NCBI GenBank assembly: GCA_002415025.1 | Contig: DIBR01000015.1 | Span: forward strand, 22,579-86,578 | Length of the DNA stretch: 64,000 bases | Reading direction: 5' to 3' | Source of the DNA: Spongiibacteraceae bacterium UBA5047 | GTDB taxonomy: Bacteria > Pseudomonadota > Gammaproteobacteria > Pseudomonadales > Spongiibacteraceae | Part shown: positions 54,174 to 63,822 of the stretch, one piece after another | Position numbering within the stretch: position 1 is the stretch's first letter | Layout: every line of letters starts with the position of its first letter | Program-made: the position numbers and the translations under genes | Notes under the pieces: model-generated | What the model saw: the letters and a program-made list of their open reading frames with translations, nothing else | The model's database searches: none | Told to the model about the DNA's origin: nothing

Positions 54174-55426
54174 GGGCTGCAGCTCGTCAGGGCATTTTCC
54201 TGCAACGCACCCGCAAAGGTCGGACCAATATGGTATGGGAACGCCGGCGTCAGTGAGCCGTCAGATTCAGCCGTCACGGTGACGTGGTAGTGGTATCCCA
54301 GCGAGTCGTGACTGTGGCCGTTGTGCACATCCATTCGATCGGTCTGGCCTGTGGTATTGGTCAGGTCGCTGTCAAAGTAAAAGTCTTCGTAGTAATAGCC
54401 GGAAGTGGCCGGAATTGAATTTCCCGAAAGGGTCAGATTGGAGGCAGAGGTGTTTGGCCCCGCATTGGCTGTGGGTGTCGTACCTTTCGATTTATCAAAC
54501 TCATCCACCATCAGACAGCTACGCTCGCCACTGACCGCACAACCAAAACCGGTGGCCGCATTGCTGTAGTCTCTTGCTACCCAGGCGCTTTTGGCCAGCA
54601 CATTGGCTGCCACATAAGGCCCGTAGATTGCGTAGCCGTCGGCGGCAAAGCCGTAAATCGGCGAGTGCCCGCTACCGGTGTCACCGACCAGATCCGCCAG
54701 ACACTGCGAGTGAAAATGGTGGTGGTATTCGCCATCCTGCTGGGCATGGCCGCCGCAGATATCCACATCGTATTGCTCGGCAACGCCAGCCAGTGAGTTC
54801 CAGGTACCCTGACCGTTAAAGCTTTGACCGTCACCCCAGGTAAACACCGAAACGCCATTAACCCAATAGCCCTGTGCCCCGAGCCCGACCTTACAGGTAG
54901 TAGACGTTGCCGCAGGCACCGAGGGGAACAAGGCGCTGATATTGGCATTCAGCGGGCAGGCCGGGCCCGGTGGCCAGAAACCCCGGCCACCGCCCGCACT
55001 GGTGCAGCCCTGGGTGCCTACGTAGCCGATATCTTCACCGAAAGCGACAACCTGCCCTACGCTCGCCGTGGTACTGCCTGTTGTGAAATCCGAGTTTGCC
55101 TTGGGGCGACCATTCAACTCATTGATGATGCTCTGCGACATGGTGATCTGGTAACCGGGGATGCCCGTGGCCTGCACACGCACATAGTCCTGGGTTGATG
55201 CCGACTCTACGGCAACAGACTGCACATTGACCAAGGGCCTTTCGCTGGATGCACTACTGGAAAATATGTTGCTTGCCTGCTGGCTGGTATTGACGATCCA
55301 GCTCGTGAACACAGGGAGTGAGGTTGTGGTTGAATCGGTTGTTGTGCCCGAATCGCTGCTCGAACCCGAGCCATTGCACGCCGTCAGGAACAGGCAGGTT
55401 GCCGCCCAAAGTATCTTGTTATTCAC
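54170..55426 (-). CDS. YHYH-domain lipoprotein
   Basis: The 418-residue protein starts at GTG 55426, 5 nt after an excellent AAGGGGA, and has a lipobox (LTAC, C17) followed by a Ser/Thr-rich linker. The YHYH domain covers most of the rest (DGEYHHHFHSQC, PIYGFAADGYAIYGPY) and ends with the name-giving LGYHYHVTV. YHYH proteins are secreted or surface proteins of unknown activity; the many histidines suggest metal binding. It is the upstream member of a two-gene unit with the overlapping small secreted protein. Confidence 0.9.
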   Translation of the reverse strand: MNNKILWAATCLFLTACNGSGSSSDSGTTTDSTTTSLPVFTSWIVNTSQQASNIFSSSASSERPLVNVQSVAVESASTQDYVRVQATGIPGYQITMSQSIINELNGRPKANSDFTTGSTTASVGQVVAFGEDIGYVGTQGCTSAGGGRGFWPPGPACPLNANISALFPSVPAATSTTCKVGLGAQGYWVNGVSVFTWGDGQSFNGQGTWNSLAGVAEQYDVDICGGHAQQDGEYHHHFHSQCLADLVGDTGSGHSPIYGFAADGYAIYGPYVAANVLAKSAWVARDYSNAATGFGCAVSGERSCLMVDEFDKSKGTTPTANAGPNTSASNLTLSGNSIPATSGYYYEDFYFDSDLTNTTGQTDRMDVHNGHSHDSLGYHYHVTVTAESDGSLTPAFPYHIGPTFAGALQENALTSCSP

Positions 55427-55529
55427 CGGAATCCCCTTATGTATTTCAGGGGAATTAAACGTAAAAGGCGCTCTCGTTTCCAGCGTCAAGCCTGGCTTTT
55501 ACACAAACTTTACACTGCCGGGGACTATC

Positions 55530-55559
55530 GGCAAGACCACACGAATGTGCGGCCTTGCC
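55530..55559 (-). terminator. Hairpin downstream of the MAPEG gene
   Basis: GGCAAGACCACAC and GTGCGGCCTTGCC pair over 13 positions with two mismatches around a 4-nt loop, about 20 bp beyond the MAPEG stop. There is no T-tract, so the role as terminator is uncertain. Confidence 0.45.
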
Positions 55560-55579
55560 AGATGAGCAATATGATCAGC

Positions 55580-56005
55580 TCAAAGTACAACCAGCGCCGC
55601 GTTGATGGCCATGACCAGTAGCGCAACCGAACTGATGGCGAAAAGGCTGAAACGCAGCATGACCTTGTTGATGGTGGCATGCACCAGGCTGTGCACAACC
55701 CGCACGCCCACATACACCCAGGCCAGCGTCAGGTTAATGCCACCGCCCGTTCCGATTAACGCCCAAGCCAGCGCCGTGGCATAGAATATGGTGGGCTGTT
55801 CCATCAGGTGGTTGTAGTTGTCGGCCTTCCACTGCACCTGTTTTGGCAGCAGGCCACCAAGGTCAGCGGTGCGCTCGGCCTTTTGCGGGTTCAGTTTGGC
55901 CTTGTTCATGGCCGGCAAGCGGGTAATGGCCATCCAGCCTTGAACAAAAAAGGTCCAGAGTACGAGCACAATGATAGGGGCAAGAATCGGATCGAAATCA
56001 GACAT
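55580..56005 (-). CDS. MAPEG family membrane protein
   Basis: The 141-residue protein has four membrane helices (about 7-27, 64-83, 86-105 and 116-138) and the MAPEG motif cluster (NYNHLMEQPTIFYATALA, LAWVYVGVRVVHSLVHATIN). Eukaryotic members act on glutathione and eicosanoids; bacterial members are mostly uncharacterised. It lies 109 bp downstream of purA on the same strand but separated by a strong hairpin. Confidence 0.9.
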   Translation of the reverse strand: MSDFDPILAPIIVLVLWTFFVQGWMAITRLPAMNKAKLNPQKAERTADLGGLLPKQVQWKADNYNHLMEQPTIFYATALAWALIGTGGGINLTLAWVYVGVRVVHSLVHATINKVMLRFSLFAISSVALLVMAINAALVVL

Positions 56006-56083
56006 TCATTTTCTCCACGGTCGTTGTTGTTATAACGCGGAGTTAGAGTATGTGGGTCTGCGCTTTACGGCAAGTGCCTTGAT

Positions 56084-56108
56084 GCGCCGGACGTCTGCCG
56101 TCCGGCGC
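56084..56108 (-). terminator. Strong hairpin downstream of purA
   Basis: GCGCCGGACG and CGTCCGGCGC form a perfect 10-bp GC-rich stem with a 5-nt loop just after the purA stop. No T-tract follows on the minus strand, but the position suits a transcript end. Confidence 0.6.
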
Positions 56109-56114
56109 AAACAG

Positions 56115-57407
56115 TCAGTCAAACGGGTGGCGAAGCACAATAGTCTCAACCCGGTCCGGGCCGGTGGAAATAATATCAATCGGCACACCCACCAGCTCCT
56201 GAATACGGGTGATGTAATCGCGGGCATTGGTGGGCAGTTGCTCCAGCGTTTTCGCGCCCAGCGTTGATTCTGACCAGCCCGGCAGCTCTTCATAGACCGG
56301 CTGCAACGTGCTGTAGTCATCACAATCAATCGGCGCCGAAATAAACTCGCCTTCGGCATTTTTGTAGCCGGTGCACACCAGCACTGACTCGAGCCCGTCG
56401 AGAACATCAAGTTTGGTCAGGCAGATGCCGGAAATGCTGTTAATCAGCACGGATTGGCGCAAAGCCACCGCGTCAAACCAGCCGCAACGTCTGGCACGTC
56501 CAGTGGTGGCGCCAAACTCATGGCCCTTGGCAGCCAGATGCTTGCCGACATCGTCAAACAGCTCGGTCGGGAAGGGGCCGGAGCCCACACGGGTGGTGTA
56601 GGCCTTGGTGATACCCAGCACGTAATCAAGATACAGGGGGCCAAAACCGCTACCGGTGGCAGTGCCACCCGCCGTTGTATTGGATGACGTGACAAAGGGG
56701 TAAGTACCGTGGTCAATGTCCAGCAGCGAACCCTGGGCACCCTCAAACAGAATTTTTTCACCGCGCAAACGGTAGTCATGCAGCATTTTGGTGACGTCGG
56801 CCACCATCGGCAGCAGTTGCTCGGCCATTTCCAGCGACTCATCAAGGGTCTTCTGGTAATCAACCGCGTCGGCCTTGAAGTATTGGGTCAGCACGAAGTT
56901 GTGATAGTCCATCACTTCGCGCAGTTTATTGGCAAAGCGATCCGGATGAATCAGGTCGCCCAAACGCAGGCCCCGGCGCGCAACCTTGTCTTCGTAAGCG
57001 GGGCCGATGCCGCGACCGGTGGTGCCGATTTTGGCCTCGCCTTTCGCCGCCTCGCGGGCCAGATCCAGAGCCTTGTGATACGGCAGAATGAGCGGGCAGG
57101 CCGGGCTCAAGCGCAGGCGCTCGCGCACGGGCACATTTTTCTCTTCGAGTTCACCAATTTCCTTGAGCAGTGCATCAGGCGCCAGCACCACACCGTTGCC
57201 GATGAGGCAGGTTACGCCTTCGCGCAGAACACCCGAGGGAATCAGGTGCAGTACCGTTTTTTCACCGTCGATAACCAAAGTATGACCCGCATTGTGGCCA
57301 CCCTGAAAACGCGCCACCACAGCGGCCTGGTCGGTTAGCAGGTCAACAATCTTACCCTTGCCCTCATCACCCCACTGGGTACCGAGCACGACGACGTTTT
57401 TGTTCAT
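56115..57407 (-). CDS. purA: Adenylosuccinate synthetase
   Basis: The 430-residue protein is full length. It has the GTP-binding GDEGKGKIVD near the start, the conserved GHNAGHT and the GRARRCGWFDAVALR segment. It links IMP and aspartate using GTP in AMP synthesis. It follows hisZ by 32 bp, as in most Pseudomonas-like genomes. Confidence 0.98.
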   Translation of the reverse strand: MNKNVVVLGTQWGDEGKGKIVDLLTDQAAVVARFQGGHNAGHTLVIDGEKTVLHLIPSGVLREGVTCLIGNGVVLAPDALLKEIGELEEKNVPVRERLRLSPACPLILPYHKALDLAREAAKGEAKIGTTGRGIGPAYEDKVARRGLRLGDLIHPDRFANKLREVMDYHNFVLTQYFKADAVDYQKTLDESLEMAEQLLPMVADVTKMLHDYRLRGEKILFEGAQGSLLDIDHGTYPFVTSSNTTAGGTATGSGFGPLYLDYVLGITKAYTTRVGSGPFPTELFDDVGKHLAAKGHEFGATTGRARRCGWFDAVALRQSVLINSISGICLTKLDVLDGLESVLVCTGYKNAEGEFISAPIDCDDYSTLQPVYEELPGWSESTLGAKTLEQLPTNARDYITRIQELVGVPIDIISTGPDRVETIVLRHPFD

Positions 57408-57439
57408 TCAATCAATCTCAATGTCTGGAAAGTTATCTG

Positions 57440-58600
57440 TTAACGAGGCTTTACAAGCCATTCGCCGTTTTCAAAGTGCAGCTCCCGATCACAGCGGCTG
57501 GTCGCGCTGTCGCCGGGAAGGGCATAAATCACCTGTTCGCCTTGAGCGCGCAGGGATTGAACCTGCTCCCACAAGCGGGGGTCACGGCTATCGGGCGCGG
57601 CTATGGCAGGCGCCGGGGCCGCCTCCGGCAACAGGCCGAGCAGGGCTTTCAGGTCAATACTGAAGCCGGTCGCAGGCCGCGCCCGACCGAACACGACGCC
57701 AATATCGTCGTAACGCCCGCCCGAGGCGAGTGCCTGATCGCAGTCGCTGGACAGCGCCGAAAAAACAGCGCCGGTATGGTAGTGATATCCGCGCAATTCT
57801 GCCAGATCAAAATACAGAGAGACTTCCGGGAAGCGCTCCTGCACCTGCACCGCCAGTTGCTCAAGACAATCGATGGCGGCAATGCCGCGCGGGTAGGCTT
57901 TTAGCGCTTCGCGGCCACGGCCCAGCACAGCCTCTCCGCCGTGCAGTTCACTTAGCGCCCGCAGGGCGGCAATGATTTTCGGGTCGAGCGGCAGCCCGGC
58001 CAACAGTACCTCGAGTTCGGCGGCGGCCTTACGCTGCAGAATATCGAAATAGCGCTTCTCGGTTTCTTCATCCAGCGACCCGACTACAGCCTCGTAAATA
58101 CCCACGTGCCCCAGGTCGAGCGTGATATTGCGCGCGCCGGCCAATTGCAGGGTTTGCAGCATCAGGCTGATGATCTCAAGGTCGCTCTCGGTACTGGAGT
58201 CACCGTAGAGCTCTGCGCCCAACTGAATGGGGGAGCGCGACGCCAGCGGCGATTTGGGGCGGGTATGCAGCACACTGCCGGCATAACACAGGCGAGTTAC
58301 GCCTTCGAGGCCCAGACTGTGGGCGTCAATACGGGCGGCCTGCGGAGTAATATCGGCGCGTAGGCCCATCATGCGACCGGTTAACTGATCGGTTACGCGA
58401 AAGGTCATCAGGTCGATGTCGCTGCCCAGGCCTACCAGCAGGGATTCGGTGTACTCAAGCAGCGGCGGAATCACCAGCTCGTAACCCCAGCTCTGATAAA
58501 GGTCCAGCAACTGACGGCGCAGCTGCTCTACTTTGGCAGCTTCGCGGGGCAGTAATTCTTCGACGCCATCAGGTAACAGCCACCGGTCGGCAGTGGTCAT
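57440..58600 (-). CDS. hisZ: ATP phosphoribosyltransferase regulatory subunit
   Basis: The 386-residue protein is a class II tRNA-synthetase paralogue (DGVEELLPREAAKVEQLRRQ, LRADITPQAARIDAH, RYDDIGVVFGRARPATGF). It lacks the anticodon-binding domain of HisRS, which identifies HisZ. It regulates a short-form HisG in histidine synthesis, so the genome should contain a short hisG elsewhere. It lies between DUF2065 and purA. Confidence 0.95.
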   Translation of the reverse strand: MTTADRWLLPDGVEELLPREAAKVEQLRRQLLDLYQSWGYELVIPPLLEYTESLLVGLGSDIDLMTFRVTDQLTGRMMGLRADITPQAARIDAHSLGLEGVTRLCYAGSVLHTRPKSPLASRSPIQLGAELYGDSSTESDLEIISLMLQTLQLAGARNITLDLGHVGIYEAVVGSLDEETEKRYFDILQRKAAAELEVLLAGLPLDPKIIAALRALSELHGGEAVLGRGREALKAYPRGIAAIDCLEQLAVQVQERFPEVSLYFDLAELRGYHYHTGAVFSALSSDCDQALASGGRYDDIGVVFGRARPATGFSIDLKALLGLLPEAAPAPAIAAPDSRDPRLWEQVQSLRAQGEQVIYALPGDSATSRCDRELHFENGEWLVKPR

Positions 58601-58637
58601 AACACGGATTTCCTGTCTATCGACTAAGTTCGGACGA

Positions 58638-58823
58638 CTATTGCACCCAGTTAAGCAGGACTACACCGGCCAGCATGCTGACCAGGCCTACTATGCGAAT
58701 CTGTTTATCACTGCTGCGGGCAACGGTCAGCACCACTGTCCGCCACTGAACCGGGCTGATAAAGGGGATAATACCCTCGATAATCATCACCAGGCTGAAG
58801 GCAATCAGCAATTCATGCCACAT
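58638..58823 (-). CDS. DUF2065 (YjeT-like) small membrane protein
   Basis: The 61-residue protein has two membrane helices (about 4-22 and 42-59) with a short connecting loop (SPVQWRTVVLTVARSSDKQ). The family is found between hflC and purA or hisZ in gammaproteobacteria and has no known function. The context here is exactly that. Confidence 0.92.
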   Translation of the reverse strand: MWHELLIAFSLVMIIEGIIPFISPVQWRTVVLTVARSSDKQIRIVGLVSMLAGVVLLNWVQ

Positions 58824-58939
58824 GGAAAACCCCTGAATTGCGCCCCTGCAAACACAAAAAAACCGCGCAGTTCTGAACCGTATTTGGTCAGCACTGCCCG
58901 GTTATCGAATTGTACCACGATCCACCCCGGATGGGAGGT

Positions 58940-59818
58940 TTAGCGCTTGCTGCCGCCCCCGTCCTTGAGGTATTTGAAGAAATCACCCTCGGAGTCTACA
59001 ACCAGAATATCATCCTTGCCTTTAAACGAATCCCGGTAGGCCGCCAAACTGCGGGTGAAGTTATAAAACTCCGGATCTTTGGAATAAGCATTGGCGTAAA
59101 CCTCGGAGGCGCGGGCATCACCGTCGCCGCGCACGCGCTCGGCTTCGCGGTAGGCATTGGCGCTGATCACCGTACGCTCGCGATCTGCTGCGGCGCGAAT
59201 GAATTCCGCCTGCTCGCGACCGGTTGAACGATGCTCGCGCGCTTCGCGTTCGCGCTCGGATTTCATGCGGTCAAACACGGACTGGCTAACCTGCTCAGGC
59301 AAGTCGATTCGCTTGACCCGAATATCCACCACTTCCACACCAAATTCGGTGGTCGCAACTTCATTCAGCTTCTCGGTCAACTCAACCATCAGCATATCGC
59401 GCTGGCCGGACACGACTTCGTGCACGGTGCGCTCGCCAAACTGGTTACGCAGCCCGTCGTTGATCCGCTGAGCCAGCAGGCGATGGGCGCGAGCCTCTTC
59501 ACCGTTGGTAGCGGTATAGAACTTCAGGGTGTCGATAACACGCCATTTGGCGTAAAAATCCACGTCCAGCGGTTTTTTCTCTGCGGTGAGAAAGCGCTCG
59601 GGCGACGAGTCCAGGGTCAAAATGCGACCATCAAACTTACGCACCACGTGCACCATGGGCACTTTAATATGCAGGCCTTTCTCGATATTGCTATCGACAA
59701 CTTCACCGAACTTCAGCAACACGCCGCGTTCGGTTTCCTTGATAATGTAAAGGCTGTTAAAGGCCAGCATCACAATAGCGCCGACCAGTATCAATATTCC
59801 TAATCCACGATTACCCAT
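58940..59818 (-). CDS. hflC: HflC, FtsH protease modulator
   Basis: The 292-residue protein has one N-terminal membrane helix (about 5-27) and an SPFH/band-7 domain, followed by a coiled coil. It forms a large periplasmic-facing assembly with HflK around the FtsH protease and affects its access to membrane substrates. Its start lies 2 bp after the hflK stop. Confidence 0.96.
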   Translation of the reverse strand: MGNRGLGILILVGAIVMLAFNSLYIIKETERGVLLKFGEVVDSNIEKGLHIKVPMVHVVRKFDGRILTLDSSPERFLTAEKKPLDVDFYAKWRVIDTLKFYTATNGEEARAHRLLAQRINDGLRNQFGERTVHEVVSGQRDMLMVELTEKLNEVATTEFGVEVVDIRVKRIDLPEQVSQSVFDRMKSEREREAREHRSTGREQAEFIRAAADRERTVISANAYREAERVRGDGDARASEVYANAYSKDPEFYNFTRSLAAYRDSFKGKDDILVVDSEGDFFKYLKDGGGSKR

Positions 59819-59820
59819 GA

Positions 59821-60948
59821 TTACCGGCCCTCCCCGCGACGCTTCTGACTCTCTCTGCGCAATTGTTCCACTACGCGATCCGTCAACTCCTGAATATCCA
59901 GCTCATCGAGATTGCCTGAACTGCTCCCCCCGCTGCTGCGAGCGATTTTATCCAGAGGCAGGTACAACATGTTGTTGCCGCCATCGACATCTACCATCAC
60001 TTTCGTACTGTTGCTGTAGACATCCTGCATGGCATCCAGATAGAGGCGACGACGCGTTACTTCCGGCGCCTTACGGTATTCCACCAGCAGTTTACTGAAA
60101 CGTGCGGCTTCACCCTCGGCCCTGGCGATAACCTGATCGCGATAGGCGTTGGATTCTTCCAGCTGACGCTGGGCGGCACCGCGCGCCTCGGGGATGATGG
60201 TGTTGGCGTAGGCTTCAGCTTCGTTTTTCAGTCTCGATTTGTCTTCCTTGGCCCGCGTTACATCGTCAAAGGCATCCTGAACCTGCGCCGGCGCGCGCGA
60301 CTCACGAATATTCACCTCGGAAACGAGAATACCGGTCTGGTAGTTGTCGAGATAGTTCTGCAGGCGCTGCTTCACATCGATAGCCATCTGTTTACGGCCT
60401 TCGGTGATCACCTGATCCATGGCCGAGCTGCCCACCACATGGCGCAGGGCACTTTCCATGGCTTGCTCAAGACTGTGCTCGGGGTTGCGCACTTTCAACA
60501 GAAAGTGGGCCGGGTCAGACACCGTGTACTGAACCGACATGGGCACATCGACGATGTTCTCGTCTTCGGTCAGCATGGAAGCGCGGTGCTCGGCACTGCG
60601 CACCTTGGTGACGTTAATTTTTTCCACCACGTCAATCATGGGCGGATTCCAGTGCAGACCGGCGGTCACGGTGTCGTGATATACACCCAGGCGCAAGATA
60701 ACAGCTTTTTCCTGCTGATCGACCTGATAAAAACCGAATACTGCCCAGACAAAAGCCGCAATCAGCGCAACGACACCTAGCGAGCCCGCACCAAAGCCCG
60801 GAGCCTGCCCTCCACTGCCGCTGCCGCCGCCAAAGAGGCCGCCGATTTTTTCCTGAAACTTTTTCAGGGCTTCATCGAGATCCGGTGGCCCCTGGTTGTT
60901 ACCACCCCAAGGGTCGTTATTGTTGCCACCCGGTTCATTCCAGGCCAT
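59821..60948 (-). CDS. hflK: HflK, FtsH protease modulator
   Basis: The 375-residue protein has a Gly/Asn-rich cytoplasmic N-terminus (MAWNEPGGNNNDPWGGNNQG), a membrane helix (about 55-76) and the SPFH domain with coiled coil. The C-terminal tail is charged. It pairs with HflC. The hflX-hflK-hflC order is the standard one. Confidence 0.96.
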   Translation of the reverse strand: MAWNEPGGNNNDPWGGNNQGPPDLDEALKKFQEKIGGLFGGGSGSGGQAPGFGAGSLGVVALIAAFVWAVFGFYQVDQQEKAVILRLGVYHDTVTAGLHWNPPMIDVVEKINVTKVRSAEHRASMLTEDENIVDVPMSVQYTVSDPAHFLLKVRNPEHSLEQAMESALRHVVGSSAMDQVITEGRKQMAIDVKQRLQNYLDNYQTGILVSEVNIRESRAPAQVQDAFDDVTRAKEDKSRLKNEAEAYANTIIPEARGAAQRQLEESNAYRDQVIARAEGEAARFSKLLVEYRKAPEVTRRRLYLDAMQDVYSNSTKVMVDVDGGNNMLYLPLDKIARSSGGSSSGNLDELDIQELTDRVVEQLRRESQKRRGEGR

Positions 60949-61044
60949 GCCATTCTCCTAACAAACGTGAATAGGGTTGCGATCGCGCAAGCGACCAGAA
61001 GTCTATCAAACTTTTACTGTGGTTCTAACAACGAGGGGCCGTTA

Positions 61045-62331
61045 TTACGCCTGAATCCGCAGATTCTCCAGTTGCTCGCCTTCGGCGGCAAGCAACTTGA
61101 GCAAATCCCCACGCGGCATCCGGATGTGCAGCCTCGCGCCCTGCTCGCTGTAGGCCTCGGCTTGCACGCCACCCTGGGCAAAGAGGCGCGAGCGCAGACG
61201 GGACTTTTCCGGCGGCAGCAGCACGTCGGCTTCTACCACGTCACCCGCCAACAACTCACTCAGGGCTTGCGCCAGCAGCTCCAGACCCTGCGCGCGGCGG
61301 GCTGAAAGCCAGACGCGGTAGGGCTTGCCAGCCTCGTCGCGGTCAATGCGCGGGCTCTGCCCGTTGAGGTCAATCTTGTTGTACACCTCCAGCATGGGCA
61401 GCTGGTCTGCGCCAATTTCTTCCAGAACCGCATGCACCTGCTGGCGATGACCATCGCGCTCTTCATCGGCGCTGTCTACCACATGTACCAGTAAATCCGA
61501 ACTGACAGCCTCCTCCAGCGTGGCGCGGAAGGATTCGACCAGTTTGTGGGGCAAATGGCGGATAAAACCCACCGTATCGGCCAATACCACCGGCCCGACG
61601 TCGGCCAATTGCATACGGCGCATGGTCGGATCCAGCGTCGCGAACAGCTGGTCTGCGGCGTAAACGTCAGATTGGGTCAGGCTGTTGAACAGGGTGGATT
61701 TGCCGGCATTGGTATAGCCGACGAAGGACAATGTGGGAATTTCGGCGCGCTTGCGGGCACGGCGCGACTGGTCACGCTGTTTGCGCACCTTGCCCAAACG
61801 CCCCTGAATACTCTTGATCCGCGCACGCAGCAAACGGCGGTCACTTTCCAGCTGGGTCTCACCCGGACCGCGCAAGCCGATACCGCCTTTCTGGCGTTCA
61901 AGGTGAGTCCAGCCGCGCACCAGACGGGTAGACATATGTTCCAGCTGGGCCAGTTCAACCTGCAACTTACCTTCATGGGTGCGCGCACGCTGGGCAAAAA
62001 TATCCAGAATCAGACCGGTGCGATCCAATACCCGACACTGCAGTTCTCGCTCTATATTGCGCTCCTGGCTGGGCGACAGCGAATGGTTAAACAACACCAC
62101 ATCCGCCTCGTGCTCCACCACCGCCTGCCGGATTTCCTCCAGCTTGCCGGAGCCGACAAAGGTGCGGGCCTGCGGCCCGGGGCGCTGACCACGGATAAAG
62201 GCCATGGGCTCGCCGCCGGCCGACTTCACCAGCAACATGAACTCGCCCGGGTCTTCGCGTTCAGTGTGACCAGAGAAATCGATATGCACGAGCACGGCGC
62301 GCTCGCCGGTATCCGGACGCTCAAATAACAA
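61045..62331 (-). CDS. hflX: GTPase HflX, TTG start
   Basis: The 428-residue ribosome-associated GTPase has the N-terminal HflX domain (RAVLVHIDFS), a coiled-coil linker (LERQKGGIGLRGPGETQLE) and the G domain with GYTNAGKSTLFN, DTVGFI and NKID. It splits or rescues stalled ribosomes under heat stress. I chose TTG at 62331 because it has GGGAG 6 nt upstream and gives MLFERPDTGERAVLVH, the usual family start; a GTG six codons upstream would precede this ribosome site. Confidence 0.95.
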   Translation of the reverse strand: MLFERPDTGERAVLVHIDFSGHTEREDPGEFMLLVKSAGGEPMAFIRGQRPGPQARTFVGSGKLEEIRQAVVEHEADVVLFNHSLSPSQERNIERELQCRVLDRTGLILDIFAQRARTHEGKLQVELAQLEHMSTRLVRGWTHLERQKGGIGLRGPGETQLESDRRLLRARIKSIQGRLGKVRKQRDQSRRARKRAEIPTLSFVGYTNAGKSTLFNSLTQSDVYAADQLFATLDPTMRRMQLADVGPVVLADTVGFIRHLPHKLVESFRATLEEAVSSDLLVHVVDSADEERDGHRQQVHAVLEEIGADQLPMLEVYNKIDLNGQSPRIDRDEAGKPYRVWLSARRAQGLELLAQALSELLAGDVVEADVLLPPEKSRLRSRLFAQGGVQAEAYSEQGARLHIRMPRGDLLKLLAAEGEQLENLRIQA

Positions 62332-62354
62332 GGGGTTCTCCCGACGCACCAGCG

Positions 62355-62382
62355 CCGGACACTGGCAAAAAGCAGTGTCCGG
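62355..62382 (-). promoter_or_regulatory. Hairpin between hfq and hflX
   Basis: CCGGACACTG and CAGTGTCCGG form a perfect 10-bp stem with an 8-nt loop, 24 bp before the hflX start codon and close to its ribosome site. It may act as a partial terminator or as an mRNA processing or stability element between the two genes. Confidence 0.5.
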
Positions 62383-62438
62383 AGCCGATCAAGGAGTTCA
62401 GCGGAATAGGTTTAGAGAGTTCAGGAGCCGGAAATTGC

Positions 62439-62684
62439 TTAGACTTCATCATCTTCCGGTGGGTGCGCCATAGGCAAGCGCACAACCCGCGACGGCACAA
62501 CCGTCGAAATTGCATGCTTGTAAACCATCTGGCTGACAGTGTTTTTCAGCAGCACCACAAACTGGTCAAAAGACTCGATCTGGCCCTGCAATTTAATGCC
62601 GTTTACCAGATAAATGGATACCGGCACTCGTTCCTTACGCAAAATATTTAGGTAAGGGTCTTGTAAGCTATGCCCTTTTGACAT
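62439..62684 (-). CDS. hfq: RNA chaperone Hfq
   Basis: The 81-residue protein starts at ATG 62684 after GGGAGG (MSKGHSLQDPYLNILRKERV). The Sm1 and Sm2 motifs are present (VNGIKLQGQIESFDQFVVLL and YKHAISTVVPSR), so it should form the usual hexamer binding sRNAs and mRNAs. Unlike E. coli Hfq (102 residues) the C-terminal tail is short and acidic (PPEDDEV), as in Pseudomonas. Confidence 0.98.
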   Translation of the reverse strand: MSKGHSLQDPYLNILRKERVPVSIYLVNGIKLQGQIESFDQFVVLLKNTVSQMVYKHAISTVVPSRVVRLPMAHPPEDDEV

Positions 62685-62835
62685 GGTGTAGCCTCCCTGA
62701 ATGGCCATCGGCCGAAATAAGCGACAAACTGCAATACCCACAACGGAGACCGATAGCACAGGAGTATCGGGCATCTTCGCTTGTCGCAAGCGAACTCAAG
62801 TGCCGCAAGTTACTGCAGCGCTTGAAGATTAAGGT

Positions 62836-63822
62836 CTAGTATAGCCCATGGACCGGGAAATCTGCATCAGCCAAATGCGCACAAAGCTCCGGTATCAGGC
62901 TTTTTTCTGCATTAGTCCACAAAATCCAATGAAGATCGGGCCATTTGCGCAGCCAGGTGTATTGGCGTTTGGCCAATTGCCTGGTTGCCACCAGTGCCCG
63001 CTCTTGCATGGTCTGCTCATCGGTCTCACCGTCGAGATACTCCCAGACCTGCCGATATCCGACAGCGCGAATGGCGGGAAGGTTCCGCGCGAGATCATCG
63101 CGCTGATGCAAAGCGCGCACTTCATCGACCATGCCGGCGCTGAACATGGCCTGCAGGCGCTGCTCTATACGCTCATGCAGCAGGTTTCGATCAGACGGCG
63201 CCACGGCAACCTGCAGGATGCGGTAAGGCAGTGCAGCGCTGGCTTGCCCGGCGCGCCATCGACTCATCGGAATGCCGGTACTGCGAAAGACTTCGAGCGC
63301 GCGGCCAATACGCTGGGAATGGTTGGGGTGAATCCCGGCAGCGACTTCCGGGTCGCAGTCAGCCAGCTCTTTGTGCAGCGCCGGCCATCCTCTGACATCA
63401 GCCTCAGCCGCAATAGCTTCTCGTATTCCCGGCTCGACAGGAGGCGTCTCCGCCAAACCCTCAAGCAAAGCTTTGAAGTAAAGCATGGTGCCGCCAACCA
63501 GCAGCGGCATGCGCCCACGCGCTGTGATATCCGCCATCGCGCTGAGCGCATCACGACGAAATTCTGCCGCCGAATAGGCCTCGGCAGGGTCGCGAATATT
63601 AACAAGGTGATGCGGGTAGCGGGCCAGCTCGTCCGCCGTGGGTTTGGCGCTGCCAATATCCAGACCGCGATAGACCAGGGCCGAATCTACGCTGACAATT
63701 TCAGCGTTGCTGCGCTCGCAAATTTCAAAGGCCAGTCGAGTTTTACCGGCGGCGGTCGGCCCCATGAGGAATAACGCAGGAGGGAGTGACTCTGACTTAT
63801 CGACCACGCACCTATCTGCCAC
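62836..63822 (-). CDS. miaA: tRNA dimethylallyltransferase
   Basis: The 328-residue enzyme adds dimethylallyl to A37 of tRNAs reading U-starting codons. It shows the P-loop GPTAAGKT, the DSALVYRGLDIGSAKP motif and the VGGTMLYFKALLEGL motif. The start is uncertain: GTG at 63822 or the in-frame GTG at 63807, both created by a 15-bp tandem duplication. It lies 4 bp after mutL, the normal order. Confidence 0.96.
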   Translation of the reverse strand: MADRCVVDKSESLPPALFLMGPTAAGKTRLAFEICERSNAEIVSVDSALVYRGLDIGSAKPTADELARYPHHLVNIRDPAEAYSAAEFRRDALSAMADITARGRMPLLVGGTMLYFKALLEGLAETPPVEPGIREAIAAEADVRGWPALHKELADCDPEVAAGIHPNHSQRIGRALEVFRSTGIPMSRWRAGQASAALPYRILQVAVAPSDRNLLHERIEQRLQAMFSAGMVDEVRALHQRDDLARNLPAIRAVGYRQVWEYLDGETDEQTMQERALVATRQLAKRQYTWLRKWPDLHWILWTNAEKSLIPELCAHLADADFPVHGLY

